Assembly: GCA_038748365.1 (NCBI GenBank)
Contig: JBCDIZ010000005.1
Coordinates: 62,001 to 126,000, forward strand
Source of the DNA: Alterisphingorhabdus sp038748365
GTDB taxonomy: Bacteria > Pseudomonadota > Alphaproteobacteria > Sphingomonadales > Sphingomonadaceae
Length of the DNA stretch: 64,000 nucleotides
Direction: 5' to 3'
Positions 1 through 7,504 of the stretch are shown here, piece by piece; the stretch's first letter is position 1; each line of letters opens with the position of its first letter. The translations under genes were made by a program, and so were the position numbers. The notes under the pieces are model-generated. The model did not search any database. It was not told the origin of the DNA and saw only the letters and a list, made by a program, of their open reading frames with translations.

Positions 1-1143
1 GAAGGGCTGTATCCCGGCGACTATCTGATCCCGGTGGGCGAGCGCCTGGCCAAAGAGCATGGCGATACCTATGCCGATGCGCCCGAGGAAGAATGGCTGG
101 TGCTGTTCCGGCGCGAGGCGGTGGCCGATATGCTGGTTATGATCCGTGATGATCTGGCGTTGCTTGGCATCAATCATGATGTGTTTGCCTCTGAGGCGGA
201 GTTGCAGGCTGCCGGCAAGCCCGAAGCGGCCGAGAAATTCCTGCGCGAGCGTGATTTGGTGTTTGACGGTCTGCTCGAAGCGCCCAAGGGCAAGACGCCA
301 GAGGAATTAGGCTCAGATTGGGAACCGGTGGAGCTGCCGCTGTTCCGCTCGACGCAATTTGGCGATGATCAGGACCGTCCGATCCGCAAATCAGATGGCC
401 GTTGGACTTATTTCGGTGCCGATATGGCCTATCATTTCCAAAAAGCGGAAAAAGCCGATGCCCTGATCAATATCTGGGGCGCGGACCATGCCGGCACGGT
501 CAAGCGTATCAAGGCGGCGGTTGAAGCGCTGACCGAGGGCAAGACGCAGTTTGATATCAAGCTGGTGCAGATGGTGCGGCTGCTGCGCGATGGTGAGCCG
601 GTGAAAATGTCGAAGCGCTCGGGCAAATTTGTGACGCTGGCCGATGTTGTCAATGAGGTTGGCAAGGATGTCGTGCGCTTCACCATGCTGACGCGCAAGG
701 CCGATGCGCAGATGGATTTTGACTTTGCCAAGGTGGTTGAGGCGTCCAAGGACAATCCGGTTTTCTATGTGCAATATGCCCATGCGCGTATCTGTTCGAC
801 ACTGCGCAAGGCTGAAGCCGAAGGCATTATGCCATCGCCCGATCATCTCGACCGGCTCGGTGAGGAGGATTTGGCGCTGGTCAAATTGCTAGCGCAATGG
901 CCGCGGATCATCGAATCGGCAGCCTCCGCGCGTGAGCCGCATCGCATCGCCTTTTACCTGCATGATCTGGCCGCAGTCTATCACGCCTTCTTCAATCTCG
1001 GCCATGATCAGACTGATAAACGTGTCCTGATATTGGACGATCCTGAAATCAGCTCCGCAAGACTTTTCTTAAGCGCTAATATCAGGCAGATATTGCGCAA
1101 CGGTCTGGCGCTTATGGGCGTTGAGGCCGTAGACAAGATGTAG
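1..1143 (+). CDS. argS: Arginyl-tRNA synthetase, 3' part (gene starts before window)
   Basis: Charges tRNA-Arg with arginine in the cytoplasm. The frame is open from base 1, so only about the last 380 residues are present. Visible are the class I signature KMSKRSGKF near base 604 and the catalytic-core stretch INIWGADHAG before it. The C-terminal helical DALR anticodon-binding region includes FYVQYAHARI and ends in LALMGVEAVDKM. A SPOR-domain gene follows 54 bp downstream on the same strand, the usual order in sphingomonads (argS, SPOR protein, nagZ, scpA, scpB, tat). No frameshift is seen. The family assignment is secure; the N-terminal HIGH motif lies outside the window. Confidence 0.96.
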   Translation, partial: EGLYPGDYLIPVGERLAKEHGDTYADAPEEEWLVLFRREAVADMLVMIRDDLALLGINHDVFASEAELQAAGKPEAAEKFLRERDLVFDGLLEAPKGKTPEELGSDWEPVELPLFRSTQFGDDQDRPIRKSDGRWTYFGADMAYHFQKAEKADALINIWGADHAGTVKRIKAAVEALTEGKTQFDIKLVQMVRLLRDGEPVKMSKRSGKFVTLADVVNEVGKDVVRFTMLTRKADAQMDFDFAKVVEASKDNPVFYVQYAHARICSTLRKAEAEGIMPSPDHLDRLGEEDLALVKLLAQWPRIIESAASAREPHRIAFYLHDLAAVYHAFFNLGHDQTDKRVLILDDPEISSARLFLSANIRQILRNGLALMGVEAVDKM

Positions 1144-1197
1144 CCATGTCGGCCTCCCGCTTATCGGGAAGGGGCATGAGAGGGAGACAAAAGCATC

Positions 1198-1812
1198 ATG
1201 AACGATGCAAATGCCATGGACGCCCAGAATGGGCGGCTGGATCTGGATGATGATGCCGATCGTCTGCCCTGGCTCGAATCGGCAGAGGATTATGAGGGTG
1301 ATACGGTGTCACCACTGCGCCTGCTGGGCCTTCTTCTACTCGGTTTGGTTATCATTGGCGCTATTGTCGCTGCGATCTACTACTATCAGCAGCGTGATCA
1401 ACAGGTCGCTACAGCAGGTCAGGGTGAACTGATCCGGGCCCCTGAAGGTGATTACAAGGTGCCGCCTGAAGATGCTGGCGGCAAAACCTTTGAAGGCACG
1501 GGCGATGCCAGCCCCGCCGCCGCTGAGGGGCAGGAACAGGTCGCGGCGCTTGCCGGTGACGACAAAAAGGCAGTCGATGGGGTTTTGGTGCAGCTTGGCG
1601 CTTATGGCAGCCGCGCCAAGGCGGATACCGGCTGGATCATGCTCTCCGGGCGTTATGACTATGTCAAAGCGCTGCCCAATCGCGTCGCTTCGGCTGTTGT
1701 AGAAGGCGCAACCGTCTATCGCCTGAGCGTTGTCGCGCCTGATGCGGCTTCCGCGCAAGATGTATGCAACAAGTTGAAAAATGCCGGGCAAAGCTGTTTG
1801 GTTGTACGCTAA
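1198..1812 (+). CDS. SPOR domain membrane protein
   Basis: A 204-residue protein with a cytoplasmic acidic N-terminus, one membrane helix at about residues 41-63 (LLGLLLLGLVIIGAIVAAIY), a Pro/Ala/Glu-rich periplasmic linker and a C-terminal SPOR domain at about 126-204 that opens with VLVQLGAYGSRAKA. SPOR domains bind glycan strands stripped of stem peptides at the division septum, so a septal role (FtsN- or DedD-like) is inferred. It sits between argS and nagZ, both tied to growth, and is probably co-transcribed with nagZ 39 bp downstream. The ATG follows an AGGGAG at a rather long spacing. The specific division partner cannot be named. Confidence 0.88.
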   Translation: MNDANAMDAQNGRLDLDDDADRLPWLESAEDYEGDTVSPLRLLGLLLLGLVIIGAIVAAIYYYQQRDQQVATAGQGELIRAPEGDYKVPPEDAGGKTFEGTGDASPAAAEGQEQVAALAGDDKKAVDGVLVQLGAYGSRAKADTGWIMLSGRYDYVKALPNRVASAVVEGATVYRLSVVAPDAASAQDVCNKLKNAGQSCLVVR

Positions 1813-1851
1813 CCATGTATAGATGCTCTCCATGACTATGGAGATTATGCA

Positions 1852-2868
1852 GTGAAGCCGGTTATTTTCGGCATGTCCGGGCTGGAACTGACCGTCGATG
1901 AGCGGGCATTTTTCAAAGACGCAAACCCTGCGGGCTATATCATCTTCGGCCGCAATATAGAGAGCCGCGAGCAGTTGCGCGCGCTCACCGATGATTTGCG
2001 GGCTTTGCAAGGCGATGATCGGCTGATGATCATGATCGATCAGGAAGGGGGCCGGGTGCAGCGGATGAAACCGCCGCTCTGGCCCGCTTATCCGGCGTCA
2101 GGCAGCTTTGCCGCACTATATCAGACCGCACCGATCAGCGCCTTGGAGGCCGCGCGCGTTAACGCCATGGCACTGGCGCTTGATCTCGCTGAAGTCGGCA
2201 TCACTGTCGATTGTGCGCCAATGATCGATGTGCGCCAGCCCGGCAGCAATGATGCGGTGATTGGTGATCGTGCTTTTGGTAATGATCCGATGATGGTTGC
2301 TGCCATGGGCCGTGCGACGCTGGATGGCTTACGCGATGGCGGTGTGCTTGGTATTGTCAAACATATGCCGGGTCATGGCCGGGCGCTGGTCGACAGCCAT
2401 CATGATCTGCCGGTGGTTCCCGATGATGCGGAAACATTGGCCGAGACGGATCTGACACCCTTTGTTGCGCTGAATGATGCGTTGATGGGCATGACCGGGC
2501 ATATTGTCTTCCCCGCCTGGGATAAGGATCGTCCCGCGACGCTGTCACCTGTCATTATTGAACAGATTATCCGTGGCCAGATTGGCTTTGACGGCCTGTT
2601 GTTCAGCGATGATCTTGATATGAAGGCGCTGTCCGGCACTGTGCCTGATCGCGCTGTTGCCTGTGTCGAGGCGGGTTGCGATATCGCGCTGAACTGCTGG
2701 GGCGTGATGGAGCATATGATCGAAATGACTGATCGCCTACCCGATATCAGTGACGCAACGCAGGCGCGATTGGACCGCGTTTTGGAAGCGATGCCACCGC
2801 TTAACACTGTGGTTGATGAACGCGAAGCGCTGATCGCCAAGCGCGACAGCCTGATGGCGCTAGCCTGA
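1852..2868 (+). CDS. nagZ: Beta-N-acetylhexosaminidase (GH3)
   Basis: Cytosolic GH3 enzyme that removes N-acetylglucosamine from anhydro-muropeptides during cell-wall recycling. It has 338 residues, normal for NagZ. The family motif KHMPGHG is at residues 170-176, followed by the HHDLPVV stretch that supplies the His/Asp acid-base dyad. The nucleophile loop SDDLDM is at 252-257. The substrate-binding segment IDQEGGRVQRM lies near residue 63. The start is GTG, preceded by GGAG at about 8 bases. The stop TGA overlaps the scpA ATG (TGATG), so translational coupling with scpA is likely. Wall recycling next to division and condensin genes fits a growth operon. Confidence 0.95.
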   Translation: MKPVIFGMSGLELTVDERAFFKDANPAGYIIFGRNIESREQLRALTDDLRALQGDDRLMIMIDQEGGRVQRMKPPLWPAYPASGSFAALYQTAPISALEAARVNAMALALDLAEVGITVDCAPMIDVRQPGSNDAVIGDRAFGNDPMMVAAMGRATLDGLRDGGVLGIVKHMPGHGRALVDSHHDLPVVPDDAETLAETDLTPFVALNDALMGMTGHIVFPAWDKDRPATLSPVIIEQIIRGQIGFDGLLFSDDLDMKALSGTVPDRAVACVEAGCDIALNCWGVMEHMIEMTDRLPDISDATQARLDRVLEAMPPLNTVVDEREALIAKRDSLMALA

Positions 2869-3686
2869 TGAGTGAGAGTGAGACTGACACTCCTGATATA
2901 GACGATGCTGCATGGGAGGCGGAGGCTCCACCACGCCGCCTCGCCGAGAATGAACCGGAACAGTTGCAAATAGATGTTGAGGGCTGGGAAGGGCCGCTTG
3001 ATGTCTTGCTCAGCCTTGCGCGCAACCAGAAGGTCGATCTCATGGAGATATCGATCCTTGAGTTGGTGCGGCAATATCTTGATTTTATCAACAATGCCGA
3101 GGCGTTGAAGCTGGAACTTGCCGCCGATTATCTGGTGATGGCGGCATGGCTAACCTATCTCAAATCGGCGCTGTTGCTGCCCAAAGACCCCGAGGTTGAT
3201 CCATCACCTGAAGAGCTGGCATTGCAACTGCAATTGCGATTGCAACGGCTGCAGGCCATGCGCGAATCCGGCGCGCGGCTGATGGCGCGTGACCGGCTGG
3301 GGCGCGATGTTTTTGCACGCGGGGCGCCGGAGGGTCTGAAGCAGTTGACCGAAACCCGCTGGACCGCCTCGCTCTATGATCTGATGCAGGGCTATGCCGA
3401 TGTGAAGATGCGCACCGCGCCTGCTGTCCATATTGTCCAGACCCGGCCGGTGATGGCGCTGGAGGAGGCATTGCAGCGCGTTTCCAATCTGGTCGGTGCT
3501 GCGCTTGACTGGACCGAATTATCCACTTTTCTGCCGCCGGAATTTCACGGGCAGTTGCGCCGTTCGGCTATGGCATCCAGCTTTGCTGCCGTGCTGGAAC
3601 TGGCGCGCAATGGACGGGTTGATCTGCGTCAGGAAGAGACATTCGGGCCATTGCAATTGCGGGCACGCAGTGAGGCAGTGACATGA
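2868..3686 (+). CDS. scpA: Segregation and condensation protein A
   Basis: Kleisin subunit of the SMC-ScpAB condensin that organises and segregates the nucleoid. It has 272 residues. The N-terminal helical domain contains the family segment WEGPLDVLLSLARNQKVDL at about 40-58, then YLDFINNAEALKLELAADYL and the helix WLTYLKSALLLP. The C-terminal winged helix ends in GPLQLRA. The gene overlaps nagZ by one base upstream and scpB by four bases (ATGA) downstream, a tightly coupled cassette. An acidic N-terminal extension of about 35 residues is present. No irregularities were seen. The SMC partner is not in the window. Confidence 0.95.
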   Translation: MSESETDTPDIDDAAWEAEAPPRRLAENEPEQLQIDVEGWEGPLDVLLSLARNQKVDLMEISILELVRQYLDFINNAEALKLELAADYLVMAAWLTYLKSALLLPKDPEVDPSPEELALQLQLRLQRLQAMRESGARLMARDRLGRDVFARGAPEGLKQLTETRWTASLYDLMQGYADVKMRTAPAVHIVQTRPVMALEEALQRVSNLVGAALDWTELSTFLPPEFHGQLRRSAMASSFAAVLELARNGRVDLRQEETFGPLQLRARSEAVT

Positions 3687-4339
3687 GCGACGAGGCACAT
3701 AGCAAAGATGATCTGCGCGCGGTGGAAGCGGTGCTGTTTGCTGCCGACACGCCTTTGTCAGTTAAAGAGATTACCGGCTATGTTGGCGACCAAGCAGACA
3801 TCAAGGCGTTGCTGGAAGAACTGGCCGAACATTATGCGGATCGGGGTATCAGGCTGGTTAATAATGGCGGACTATGGCATTTCCAGACCGCACCTGATCT
3901 GGCGCATTTGCTGCGACAGGAGCGCGAATCGGTGCGCAAACTCTCCCGTGCCGCGACAGAGACATTGGCGATTATTGCCTATCATGAACCGGTAAGCCGC
4001 GCTGAGATAGAATCAATCCGCGGGGTACAGACCAGCAAGGGCACGCTGGATGTGTTGATGGAACTGGAATGGATTCGCCCGGCCGGACGGCGCGAAACAC
4101 CGGGGCGCCCGCTGATATATGCGACCACCTCCGAGTTTCTGGTGCATTTCGGGCTGGGTAGCCGTCGTGACTTACCAGGGATTGCCGATCTGCGTGCTGC
4201 CGGCCTGCTTGACCCGGTCGATGTCGCGATGGAGCAGGCTATGGGAGAGGGGCAATCTGATGATGACAGGGATGATCAGAAAGCAGCCGCGTCAGATGCG
4301 TATGAAGATTCAGTAGCGGAAATGCCTGATAATCCCTAA
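3683..4339 (+). CDS. scpB: Segregation and condensation protein B
   Basis: Dimeric winged-helix partner of ScpA in the SMC condensin. It has 218 residues. The start overlaps the scpA stop as ATGA. Recognisable segments are AVEAVLFAADTPLSVKEI at the N-terminus, TLAIIAYHEPVSRAEIESIR in the middle and the conserved RPLIYATTSEFLVHFGL toward the end of the second winged helix. The C-terminal tail of about 45 residues is acidic and poorly structured, as is common in this family. The tat genes follow after 69 bp. Confidence 0.95.
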   Translation: MSDEAHSKDDLRAVEAVLFAADTPLSVKEITGYVGDQADIKALLEELAEHYADRGIRLVNNGGLWHFQTAPDLAHLLRQERESVRKLSRAATETLAIIAYHEPVSRAEIESIRGVQTSKGTLDVLMELEWIRPAGRRETPGRPLIYATTSEFLVHFGLGSRRDLPGIADLRAAGLLDPVDVAMEQAMGEGQSDDDRDDQKAAASDAYEDSVAEMPDNP

Positions 4340-4408
4340 TATAGGCGTGTTGCGGGTTGGCATATCCGGCTTTGGCCAGATAGCGATCGGCCCGGTAAGG
4401 AGGCAGAT

Positions 4409-4645
4409 ATGTTGAGTAATATTGGCTTGCCGGGCCTTTTAGTGATTGCCGCTCTGGTCCTGCTATTGTTCGGTCGTGGCAAGATTTCCGAGGTTATGGG
4501 CGAATTTGGCAAAGGTATCAGCAGCTTCAAAAAAGGGGTTTCCGAAGAGGAGAAAGCCCCGGCTGCGCCTGAACCACGCCGCATTGACAGCGCCGAAAGC
4601 GTAAATACCGAGAGCGCCACAACCGAAACCAAGGCAGGCGAATAA
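4409..4645 (+). CDS. tatA: Sec-independent protein translocase subunit TatA
   Basis: Small pore-forming subunit of the twin-arginine translocase in the inner membrane. The 78-residue protein has one membrane helix (LLVIAALVLLLFGRGKI) with the FGRGKI hinge, followed by an amphipathic helix (GEFGKGISSFKKGV) and an acidic tail. A strong GGAGG precedes the ATG. It heads the tatABC set, with 25 bp to tatB, on the same strand and probably in the same transcript as scpAB, an arrangement common in alphaproteobacteria. Confidence 0.95.
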   Translation: MLSNIGLPGLLVIAALVLLLFGRGKISEVMGEFGKGISSFKKGVSEEEKAPAAPEPRRIDSAESVNTESATTETKAGE

Positions 4646-4670
4646 CCGCCGCCAGACGGGCTAATTAAGA

Positions 4671-5063
4671 ATGTTCGATATCGGTTGGACAGAACTTCTG
4701 GCCATCATCATTGTTGCGATTGTGGTGATCGGCCCGAAAGATTTGCCGCTGGCAATCCGCACCGCGGGCCGCTGGGTCGCGCGTGGGCGGCGGCTGATGG
4801 GCCAGTTTCGTGCCAGCATCGATTCATTGGCACATGAAGCCGAGATGGAAGAGATGGAGAAGAAGTGGGCCGAGCAGAATGAACGGATCATGCGTGAACA
4901 TGGCGATGCGGCCCCGATGCTGCCCGGTGTAACCGGCTATGCGGATAATGGCGACGATCAGGCAGCAGAAACTGGGCAATCGGCCTCTGAAAACACCAAT
5001 GCAGAGAATGCCCAGGGCACATCCGAATCAGTCGAAACGGCCAAAAAGGATGTCGCGTCATGA
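4671..5063 (+). CDS. tatB: Sec-independent protein translocase subunit TatB
   Basis: Receptor-complex subunit that works with TatC to bind twin-arginine signal peptides. It has 130 residues. The N-terminus MFDIGWTELLAIIIVAIVVI followed by GPKDLP is the TatB signature, with a long amphipathic helix containing AIRTAGRWVARGRRLMGQF. The tail is rich in Asp, Glu, Asn and Gln and predicted to be disordered. The stop overlaps the tatC start by four bases (ATGA). Confidence 0.95.
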   Translation: MFDIGWTELLAIIIVAIVVIGPKDLPLAIRTAGRWVARGRRLMGQFRASIDSLAHEAEMEEMEKKWAEQNERIMREHGDAAPMLPGVTGYADNGDDQAAETGQSASENTNAENAQGTSESVETAKKDVAS

Positions 5064-5890
5064 GCGATGCTCCGGCACAGGATATTCCGGCTGGAGATGC
5101 GGCAGCGGACAAATCTGAAGCAGTTGAAACTGAATCGCTCAATGCCAGCAAGATGCCTTTGCTCGATCATCTGATTGAGCTCAGGCAGCGATTATTATGG
5201 AGTCTGGTGGCTTTCGCTGTCGCCTTTATTGGATGTTTTGTTTTTGCTGAAGAAATCTTCGCCATATTGGCCCAGCCGTTGTTGGCGGCTTTTGACGGCA
5301 GCGATGGCAAGCTCATCTATACCAAGCTCTATGAGGCGCTTTTCGTTGAGTTGAAAGTAGCGCTGTTCGCCGCGTTTTTCGTATCTTTCCCGGTGATTGC
5401 CAACCAGCTTTGGCAGTTTGTTGCCCCCGGTCTCTACAACAATGAGAAGCGGGCATTTTTGCCTTTCCTTTTGGCAACGCCAGTGTTGTTCAGTGCTGGC
5501 GCAGCACTGGCCTATTTTGTGGTTATGCCGTTGATGTTCAGTTTTTTGCTGGAATATGAAGGGGATCGTGGCGGACTGGAACTGCAAGCGCTGCCGGGAA
5601 TTGGCGATTATCTTGCTTTTGTTATGCAGATTATCCTGGCGTTCGGGATTGCCTTTTTACTGCCAGTACTGCTGTTGCTGCTCAATCGTGCAGGTCTGGT
5701 AAGCCGCGAACAGCTTGCGAAGCTGCGGCGCTATATGATTGTCGGATCCTTTGCCGTGGCAGCAATTATGACCCCACCTGATGTCGTTTCCATGCTGTTT
5801 TTGGGGTTACCGCTAATTGCGCTTTACGAAGGCTCAATGCTGATCATGCGCTTCACGGAAAAACGCGATCAGGCCAGGGTAGAAGGCTGA
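5060..5890 (+). CDS. tatC: Sec-independent protein translocase subunit TatC
   Basis: Polytopic core of the Tat translocase, which recognises the twin-arginine motif of folded export substrates. It has 276 residues, slightly longer than usual because of a charged N-terminal extension of about 30 residues. The family marker MPLLDHLIELRQRLLWSL follows at about residues 32-49. Six hydrophobic segments are visible, and the conserved FVAPGLYNNEKRAFLPF loop lies in the middle. It is the last gene of the run starting at argS; the next gene is on the opposite strand. Confidence 0.95.
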   Translation: MSDAPAQDIPAGDAAADKSEAVETESLNASKMPLLDHLIELRQRLLWSLVAFAVAFIGCFVFAEEIFAILAQPLLAAFDGSDGKLIYTKLYEALFVELKVALFAAFFVSFPVIANQLWQFVAPGLYNNEKRAFLPFLLATPVLFSAGAALAYFVVMPLMFSFLLEYEGDRGGLELQALPGIGDYLAFVMQIILAFGIAFLLPVLLLLLNRAGLVSREQLAKLRRYMIVGSFAVAAIMTPPDVVSMLFLGLPLIALYEGSMLIMRFTEKRDQARVEG

Positions 5891-5907
5891 ATTTTTACGC
5901 CAAAAGC

Positions 5908-6051
5908 CTATTTGGCTGAATCAGCAGCATCTGCAACCGTATCCCCAGCAGACTCAATATCCCGACCGATGCCAGAAATAGTGTTGCAGGCAGTCACAAG
6001 CATCGCTGCAATACCAATAGATATTATCAGAACGGGCTTACGCATGGTCAT
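5908..6051 (-). CDS. Entericidin-like small lipoprotein
   Basis: A short reading frame of 47 codons (45 from the second ATG at 6045). It encodes MRKPVLIISIGIAAMLVTAC, that is a positive start, a hydrophobic signal peptide and a lipobox (LVTAC) whose Cys would be lipidated, then NTISGIGRDIESAGDTVADA. The pattern C-N-T-x-x-G-x-G-x-D is the entericidin A/B signature. Entericidins are tiny membrane lipoproteins induced by stress or stationary phase; toxin or antidote function is described for the enterobacterial pair, but only one copy is seen here. GGAG lies just upstream of the start. It is convergent with tatC, 17 bp apart. Confidence 0.8.
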   Translation of the reverse strand: MTMRKPVLIISIGIAAMLVTACNTISGIGRDIESAGDTVADAADSAK

Positions 6052-6129
6052 GGACTCCAATGTGATGGTCAATAGCTGATCAAATTACCAGCTCCATAGC
6101 ATGTCTGACGCTGTATGGGAGATGACTGG

Positions 6130-6235
6130 CGAGATAATAGCGTTCGGGCATGCTTGAGAAGGGGGGAGGATCACACGCCCGAACGCATATCTTGAGACAG
6201 GAAGAGGGGGGCTTGATGCTGTCTCAAACCATAAA
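6130..6235 (-). ncRNA. Possible small RNA with two hairpins and C-rich loops
   Basis: Two perfect inverted repeats stand in a row with no convincing gene: TTGAGACAG/CTGTCTCAA (6192-6200 with 6219-6227) and GCGTTCGGGC/GCCCGAACGC (6140-6149 with 6177-6186). Read on the minus strand, both loops are C-rich (CCCCCCTCTTCC and ATCCTCCCCCCTTC), the layout of alphaproteobacterial trans-acting RNAs with anti-Shine-Dalgarno loops (CcsR, SuhB and alpha-r14 type). A clear poly-U terminator is missing after the second hairpin. It could instead be the leader of the entericidin gene, which begins about 80 bases downstream on the same strand. The strand and function are inferred. Confidence 0.42.
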
Positions 6236-6374
6236 CGACAGACCGCTGTATTTGGTTCCCGCTTCGAAGCAGATAATGAAAAAAAGAGGCCAGCTATCGA
6301 CTAATGGGATTTTGCTGGCGACGAATGACCTGCCTTCCTGTCAGATGATTCGGCCAGTGCATTGGGTGCACACA

Positions 6375-6401
6375 TAAAAAAAGCGGGGCCGAAGCCCCGC
6401 T
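6375..6401 (-). terminator. Rho-independent terminator
   Basis: On the minus strand AGCGGGGC-TTCG-GCCCCGCT is followed by seven T. It lies 26 bases after the stop of the small exported protein at 6427-6666. The UUCG tetraloop and GC-rich stem make it a strong intrinsic terminator. Confidence 0.88.
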
Positions 6402-6426
6402 TGATGAATTTTGTTATACCGCGATA

Positions 6427-6666
6427 TTACGGGCTGGTAGGCAGATCATCATCGTCATCATTGTCAGCTGCAATAATGATACCACCGATAACAGCAGCAG
6501 CAGCCAAGATACCGACAATAATACCGGTGCTGCCCTCAAGTTCACTTTCGCTGTCAGAAGCCTCAGCCGTGCGCGAAACCGGAGCAGACTGCGTAGCCTG
6601 AGCCAGTACCGGCGTGGTGGTCATGGCGAGAGCTGCAGCAGTTGCAGCAAGTGCACGGAACTTCAT
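6427..6666 (-). CDS. Small exported protein with acidic C-terminal tail (copy 1)
   Basis: Seventy-nine residues: a signal peptide (MKFRALAATAAALAMTTTPV, cleavage likely after VLAQA), a short Ser/Glu-rich spacer, a Gly/Ala/Ile-rich membrane helix (GIIVGILAAAAVIGGIIIAA), then a run of Asp and the ending LPTSP. It is paralogous over its whole length to the protein at 6919-7152, and the gene has its own SD (AAGGAG) and terminator. Function is not known. The topology suggests a peptide anchored in the inner membrane with its acidic tail exposed. Similar short Gly/Ala helix plus Asp-tail proteins ending in SP seem frequent in sphingomonads, but I cannot name a family. Confidence 0.78.
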   Translation of the reverse strand: MKFRALAATAAALAMTTTPVLAQATQSAPVSRTAEASDSESELEGSTGIIVGILAAAAVIGGIIIAADNDDDDDLPTSP

Positions 6667-6871
6667 TTTTATCTCCTTGGATCACTCGATTCACTCTTTC
6701 ACTAATCCAAATAGATGGACGAAACAACCCCCAAATATATGAAAAGCTGTTTACATTTGTCGGCACAGGTTGGTTGCGCGCATGTGATTTTTCAAGAGGA
6801 AAGACATCAAGATATCTCATACTCATAGCTCAAATTCACGACCTCGCATGAAGATAATCAGGCCAGAAAAT

Positions 6872-6903
6872 AAAAAAGCGGGGTCAAAGCCCCGCTTTTT
6901 TTA
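6872..6903 (-). terminator. Rho-independent terminator (bidirectional shape)
   Basis: A GCGGGG/CCCCGC stem is flanked by A and T tracts on both sides. It lies 16 bases beyond the stop of the exported mini-protein at 6919-7152. It resembles the terminator of the neighbouring paralogue, so the gene-terminator unit was probably duplicated together. Confidence 0.85.
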
Positions 6904-6918
6904 AAAAGCTATGCCAAC

Positions 6919-7152
6919 TCAAGGGCTGGTAGGCTCATCATCATCGTCATCGGCAATAATGATAATAGCAGCAACGACGGCTGCTGCGGCAAGAATGCCG
7001 ACGATCAGACCGGTATCGCCTTCTAGTTCACTTTCAGCATTGGAAGCTTCAGCTGCACGAGCAACCGGAGCAGACTGCGTAGCCTGAGCCAGCACTGGCG
7101 TTGCTGTCATTGCGAGTGCTGCAGTGGCCGCAGCAAGGACGCGAAATTTCAT
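6919..7152 (-). CDS. Small exported protein with acidic C-terminal tail (copy 2)
   Basis: Seventy-seven residues, a clear paralogue of the 6427-6666 protein: the same MKFR signal peptide, the same AQATQSAPV mature start, a helix GLIVGILAAAAVVAAIIII and the tail ADDDDDEPTSP. AAAGGAGAT precedes the start. The two genes lie in tandem on one strand, separated by about 250 bp containing copy 2's terminator and presumably copy 1's promoter, so each appears to be expressed on its own. The acidic tail composition and the final PTSP are conserved although the helix has drifted, which suggests selection on both parts. Function unknown. Confidence 0.78.
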   Translation of the reverse strand: MKFRVLAAATAALAMTATPVLAQATQSAPVARAAEASNAESELEGDTGLIVGILAAAAVVAAIIIIADDDDDEPTSP

Positions 7153-7504
7153 CAGTTATCTCCTTTGATCACTCCACTTGCATAACGATTAGTTCAAATA
7201 TCCAGCCCTTACAAGGCTAAATTCGTCACAAAATGTATTTATACCCATGATGATAGCGCTGCTTTGCTTGATCGTTCTGCCTATACATTAACTTATATTA
7301 ACCAATGCCTAGCTTTGCTGAATAAATGTAAATTATTGGCGCATCTTACGGCTGAAATGGGTCGTTTTATCTCAGAATGTAAGCTTTATCAGGCTTTTCA
7401 TGAACCAGATTGTCTTAAAAATGTCGCAAAGCTATTTCTGGGAATATGCGACATTGAAATGGAAACGCACTTTGATGCAGCTTTGCTTCCCTGAAATTTT
7501 AGCT
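7153..7504. other. AT-rich intergenic stretch
   Basis: About 350 bases upstream of the exported mini-protein gene. It is more AT-rich than its surroundings. A frame of 76 codons on the plus strand (7264-7494) has no ribosome binding site, no recognisable motif and an unusual composition, so it is not called. The stretch presumably holds the promoter of the 6919-7152 gene; no operator was recognised. Confidence 0.4.

Noticed and set aside
6150..6377. A 75-codon plus-strand frame over the twin hairpins
   Set aside because: It runs through two perfect inverted repeats and ends inside the terminator of the opposite gene; the repeats explain the sequence better.
7264..7494. A 76-codon plus-strand frame in the AT-rich gap upstream of the exported mini-protein gene
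   Set aside because: No ribosome binding site, no motif, composition unlike coding DNA here; an AT-rich gap can hold such a frame by chance.
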